Shown: piece after piece, positions 60,929 to 64,000 of the stretch
How positions within the stretch are numbered: position 1 is the stretch's first letter
Layout of the letters: each line of letters starts with the position of its first letter
NCBI GenBank assembly: GCA_965224105.1
Contig: CBDCYH010000002.1
Coordinates: 1,674,001 to 1,738,000, forward strand
DNA length: 64,000 nt
Direction of reading: 5' to 3'
Source: CBDCYH01 sp965224105
GTDB taxonomy: Bacteria > Bacteroidota > Rhodothermia > Rhodothermales > JABDKH01
Position numbers and translations under genes: made by a program
The notes under the pieces: generated by a model
The model's input: the letters and a program-made list of their open reading frames with translations, nothing else
What the model was told of the DNA's origin: nothing
Databases searched by the model: none

Positions 60929-61534
60929 ATGATCTGGATGCTCACCATAACCGAAACCGCGATCCTGGCGATCGGAGGGTTGGCGTACACCCGCTGGGAA
61001 GCGCACACAAGAGAACTCGTATCCGGCACAAACCTGGTACAAGGTGCTATCGTTGCACTAATGCTCGTTTCAACCGCCCTGACTCTGGCAATCCTCGACT
61101 TAACAACACCTCAGCACGCTGCGCTAATCCTCCTCACGTTTACGGGCATTGTCGACCTGCACCACAAAATCATCCCCGACAAGATTATCGGAATCGGGTT
61201 CCTACTTTGCTTCATTCTGCAGCCGGCTCCACACTTTCTTGAGGCCATCGCGATGTTCTTCGGGTTGCTGGTTGTGGCCTACATCTATTATCGGATCCGC
61301 CATGATATTCCCATGGGTGGCGGCGACATCAAACTGATCTCGCTCGTCGCGTTGTTTGTAGGTTGGCAGGTGCTGGGGATCTTCTACACGGCGTGCGCGC
61401 TCATGGTTGGCTGGGCCGCTATCACGTGGATCATCAGTAGAAAAAACTTTCTCGACCTGTACGTACCCCTCGCGCCGTGCCTGGCCGTAGGTAACAGTGC
61501 GTACCTCCTCGGGTCGGCTTTCCTGGTGCCATGA
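60929..61534 (+). CDS. Prepilin peptidase (A24 family, GspO)
   Basis: 201 residues, polytopic inner-membrane aspartic peptidase that processes the pseudopilins. Two catalytic Asp motifs are visible: GIVDLHHKIIPDKI and GGGDIKLISLVALF (the GxGD motif). The N-terminal methylase domain with its cysteine zinc site is absent, so it is a minimal peptidase-only form. Its stop overlaps the gspF start. Confidence 0.88.
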   Translation: MIWMLTITETAILAIGGLAYTRWEAHTRELVSGTNLVQGAIVALMLVSTALTLAILDLTTPQHAALILLTFTGIVDLHHKIIPDKIIGIGFLLCFILQPAPHFLEAIAMFFGLLVVAYIYYRIRHDIPMGGGDIKLISLVALFVGWQVLGIFYTACALMVGWAAITWIISRKNFLDLYVPLAPCLAVGNSAYLLGSAFLVP

Positions 61535-62592
61535 AGTTGCCGGCGCTCCCGAGGGATCCGCGCGTGAGGAAGGCGGATTCGGCTAAAGCGGTTCGCGCGT
61601 TGGCGCTGTTCACGAAGGCCCGCATTCCGATAACGGATGCGCTGCAACTGCTCGTCGAGTCGAATCCGAAAATTGAGGCGCCAGTGAACCGCATACGGAC
61701 GCAGGTGGAACAGGGTGTGGACCTGTCGGAAGCCATGCGCGGTGAAGGTAGTGCGTTTGGTTCGCTCACCGCGCAGCTGATCGAGATAGGCGAACGCACC
61801 GGGAATATATCTGACATGGCCGAGGCCGCGGCCGCGCACGAGGAACGCAGAAACGCTTTGCATCAGAAGCTACGAGCCGCCATGGCCTACCCTCTGCTGG
61901 TGATCGGCATTGCGTTCGTGTGCATCATCATCCTGCTCACCTTTGTTGTCCCGATGTTCGAATCCACGTACGCGAGTTTTGGATCGGAGCTGCCGGCACC
62001 CACCCGGACGCTCATTGCTGCCAGCAATGCCGTGAGTCGTTTTGCACCCGGGATAGTTTTCGGATTCATCCTGGCTGGCCTCCTGATAATGCGTTACCGC
62101 TCGCAATCCCGAATTAGGCGGCTCGCTGAGTCAGCGCAAATCAGATTACCCTTCTTTGGGCGAATCTATCGAAGCGGGCTGACCGCACGTTTTTGCAGGA
62201 CCGTTGGGACAATGCTCGACAGCGGGATCCCGTTGGCTGATTCACTAAAATATTTACAATCAGTCGAAACAAGTCCGAGGCTAAAGCGGGACGTCGCGAG
62301 AATGGTTGATAGCGTGAACCTGGGCGGCGACGTGTCAAGCGCGGTACAGACCCAAACGAGTATCCTGCCACCGATGTGTATCGCGTTCATCGGGGTTGGA
62401 GAGGAGAGCGGGCGGCTCGTTGAGGTGCTCAACTATCTTGCGGATCATTTTCAGCGGGAGGTCGAGACATCCGTGGGTCTCATCACCACCATTCTTGAGC
62501 CAGCCCTTATCGTTTTCATTGGACTCGTTGTGGGCGGCATACTTATCGCCCTCTACCTGCCGATCTTCGAGCTGTCATCGGTAGTGACGTAG
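61531..62592 (+). CDS. gspF: Type II secretion platform protein GspF
   Basis: 353 residues. Two repeated T2SSF domains with conserved features: LFTKARIPITDALQLL ... GSLTAQLIEIGERTGN and GIPLADSLKYL ... CIAFIGVGEESGRLVEVLNY. Three transmembrane segments (e.g. LLVIGIAFVCIIILLTFVV and ALIVFIGLVVGGILIALYLP). Completes the G-O-F operon. Stop followed by 42 bp and a convergent gene. Confidence 0.9.
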   Translation: MKLPALPRDPRVRKADSAKAVRALALFTKARIPITDALQLLVESNPKIEAPVNRIRTQVEQGVDLSEAMRGEGSAFGSLTAQLIEIGERTGNISDMAEAAAAHEERRNALHQKLRAAMAYPLLVIGIAFVCIIILLTFVVPMFESTYASFGSELPAPTRTLIAASNAVSRFAPGIVFGFILAGLLIMRYRSQSRIRRLAESAQIRLPFFGRIYRSGLTARFCRTVGTMLDSGIPLADSLKYLQSVETSPRLKRDVARMVDSVNLGGDVSSAVQTQTSILPPMCIAFIGVGEESGRLVEVLNYLADHFQREVETSVGLITTILEPALIVFIGLVVGGILIALYLPIFELSSVVT

Positions 62593-62634
62593 CAGTAGCT
62601 ACTCGCGGGCAAGGAGTACGATCATCCCGCCCGA

Positions 62635-64000
62635 CTAGTCGGCTATGACAAGGGGTGCCGTAACAGTTGAATTATCCTTTTCCGTAACCCGCACCATGTA
62701 GAATCCGCTTGCCGCATCCAGTCCCGCAAGCGACACCATCCGTGAGTGGTCCAAAGTCCGGGAATACACGGATCTCCCGGTGAGGTCAAAGACCTCAAGC
62801 TTGCCGTCAACCTGCAGCGAGAGAAACACCGTGATGTCGTCTCCTCTTCCCGCTGGAAGAGGGTAGACGTCCATCGCCAATTCCGGCCTGTGCGCGGACT
62901 CGCCCTCCTGACCAAGGTAATAGCGCTCTGCTTTTGTGAACGCGTCAACACCAATCACTTCGCCCATCTTGCGTCCGGGGATGTCGTCGGCTGGCGGATG
63001 AATGCCGCCCCAGATTCTCGACAGGGCTGACTGGTGCGCGGCGTCGCGGTAGGTCGCCCACTGTAATGTTACGTCAACGCTCGGTCCGCGCTCGAACACC
63101 AGGAAATTGTTCGCGGGAGCATGAAACTCTGCGAGCCCGCCGGGAAAGAAATCATCCCCCGTGAAAAGCGTGAGCACTTCGGCCGCTGCGCGCGAAAAAG
63201 TTGAGTGTCCCGACACGTATCCCGCAAAAGGCGGAGTAATAAATGTCGGCCGTTGGTAGGGCCACCAGTTTTCTGCAAGTATCCAGTCCACTCCGGCAAT
63301 TTCTGTCTGCGGATCCTCGATGTAGTCCGGTCCGCGCCAGGCTCGTAGCTTGATCTTGCCGACGTGCTGCTGCTGGTTACCAGCAAGCGAATCACCCGAC
63401 TCGACCGTCTCGATGAACCCCGGCACGAGCGGAATACCGCCGACGTGGAAATTGGTCTTTGATGGATCGGTGCATTGCCCGCGGTCGGCCATGGAGCGAA
63501 TGGCGGAAATGGGTCGGATGTAATCGTACCATCCCTTTGCACCCCACGCGGCGATGGCAGCGTCGTGCATCGCGCCGCCCAGCGCGAAGTATCCTTTTAC
63601 GTCCCACTCGAGGTTGGACAAGGCAGGACCGACGGAGCGAAACCTTTTTTCGAGTTGTGGATGATCACTAACGTAGTTGAAAATTGTGAACCAATGTCCG
63701 GGAGGGGTCTCCGAGTCCGGACCGTCGGCCCAGAATTCCGCGAGCACCCGGGCGAAGTCAGCCCGCGGCACGATCTGCGGTGTATAGGCCGCACCGGTTT
63801 TGGGATTGACGGTGTATCCGCTGCCTGCGTCGCCACCATTTTCGAAATCATAAAAGTCGCGGTAGGCCTCGAGCGTTTGTGGAAGCTCGCTGATGTTGCC
63901 CACGGAAGCCGGCGAGATGTCGATCAGCGTTGAGTCGGATGGGTCGAGGTGGGCGGACCAGGCAGCGACCAGCGCAAACCCCCAGAGGTACTCGTCCGAT
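62635..64000 (-). CDS. Vanadium-dependent haloperoxidase / PAP2-type exported protein with T9SS sorting domain (5' truncated by window edge)
   Basis: The frame is open to the window edge (SDEYLWGFALVAAWSAHLDP at the visible start), so the GTG at 63903 is internal. The three PAP2/VHPO motifs are present: K-x6-RP (KGWYDYIRP), the central SGH (YVSGHSTFSRAAAE), and R-x5-H (RIWGGIHPPADD). The C-terminal ~75 residues are a short sorting-type domain (VDGKLEVFDLTGRSVYSRTL, ASGFYMVRV), so it is likely a T9SS-exported halide-oxidising or phosphatase-like enzyme; VHPO relatives in marine Bacteroidota share this look. Vanadate ligand histidine lies in the GIHPPADD motif. Confidence 0.87.
   Translation of the reverse strand, partial: SDEYLWGFALVAAWSAHLDPSDSTLIDISPASVGNISELPQTLEAYRDFYDFENGGDAGSGYTVNPKTGAAYTPQIVPRADFARVLAEFWADGPDSETPPGHWFTIFNYVSDHPQLEKRFRSVGPALSNLEWDVKGYFALGGAMHDAAIAAWGAKGWYDYIRPISAIRSMADRGQCTDPSKTNFHVGGIPLVPGFIETVESGDSLAGNQQQHVGKIKLRAWRGPDYIEDPQTEIAGVDWILAENWWPYQRPTFITPPFAGYVSGHSTFSRAAAEVLTLFTGDDFFPGGLAEFHAPANNFLVFERGPSVDVTLQWATYRDAAHQSALSRIWGGIHPPADDIPGRKMGEVIGVDAFTKAERYYLGQEGESAHRPELAMDVYPLPAGRGDDITVFLSLQVDGKLEVFDLTGRSVYSRTLDHSRMVSLAGLDAASGFYMVRVTEKDNSTVTAPLVIAD

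Noticed and set aside
54401..62592. Type IV pilus or competence pseudopilus in place of T2SS
   Set aside because: No retraction ATPase (PilT) or ComEC/ComEA-type gene is visible, and the G-type pseudopilin with calcium-loop-like tail and C-L-M-D-E order fit T2SS better. A specialised pseudopilus cannot be fully excluded.

Overview
The window looks like chromosomal DNA of a Bacteroidota/Rhodothermota-type bacterium (Rhodothermales or a relative). The evidence is three large exported proteins ending in type IX secretion (T9SS)-like sorting domains (10062-13577, 17871-24440, 62635-64000), a choice-of-anchor B/LVIVD protein, a TonB, and dispersed palindromic intergenic repeats. No rRNA or tRNA gene was recognised. 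The assignment is inference from gene content.

Layout. 1-9.6 kb: housekeeping and stress genes (purL partial, trxA, trxB, proline dehydrogenase, pdxH, a REC-kinase protein that lacks the phospho-acceptor histidine, a Bax-inhibitor-1 membrane protein), with a 1.3 kb array of roughly 150-bp palindromic repeats at 3.4-4.75 kb. 9.6-24.4 kb: exported proteins (lipoprotein, BNR-propeller T9SS protein, choice-of-anchor B protein, TonB, and a 2189-residue galactose-oxidase-like radical copper oxidase fused to FG-GAP and cadherin-like domains), plus a SlyD-like isomerase. 24.7-29 kb: a BlaI/BlaR1-type operon in which the sensor carries twelve HEAT repeats instead of a penicillin-binding domain, followed by an exported HEAT protein. 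29-31.5 kb: a GT39-like membrane glycosyltransferase and repeats.

31.5-62.6 kb is the most interesting part. A complete-looking type II secretion (T2SS) gene set (E, D, L-, M- and C-like, G, prepilin peptidase O, F, and I-, J- and K-like pseudopilins) is split by a ~21 kb Rhs/YD polymorphic-toxin island. The Rhs protein is itself split. A ~2166-residue exported body (36782-43282) ends just before the conserved Rhs plug. Two separate genes (32223-34040 and 44619-46439) each carry their own signal peptide, two Ig/PKD-like domains, the missing Rhs plug with a PxxxxDPxG motif, and a different C-terminal toxin followed by an immunity gene. An exported TPR protein lies between body and second tip, with ATGA coupling to the tip. 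Around them are IS3 fragments, broken toxin tips (DUF4258-like, REase-like and others) and about nine candidate immunity genes.

Arrays of a 12-bp palindromic unit (consensus near TGCAAATTTGCA, exact 12-bp period) occur at four places. All four lie upstream of T2SS or Rhs transcription units: 32.11, 36.52, 54.28 and 60.43 kb. My working interpretation is a co-regulated, T2SS-associated split-Rhs competition system with exchangeable secreted tip cassettes. That function is inference; the gene architecture and the arrays are read directly from the sequence.
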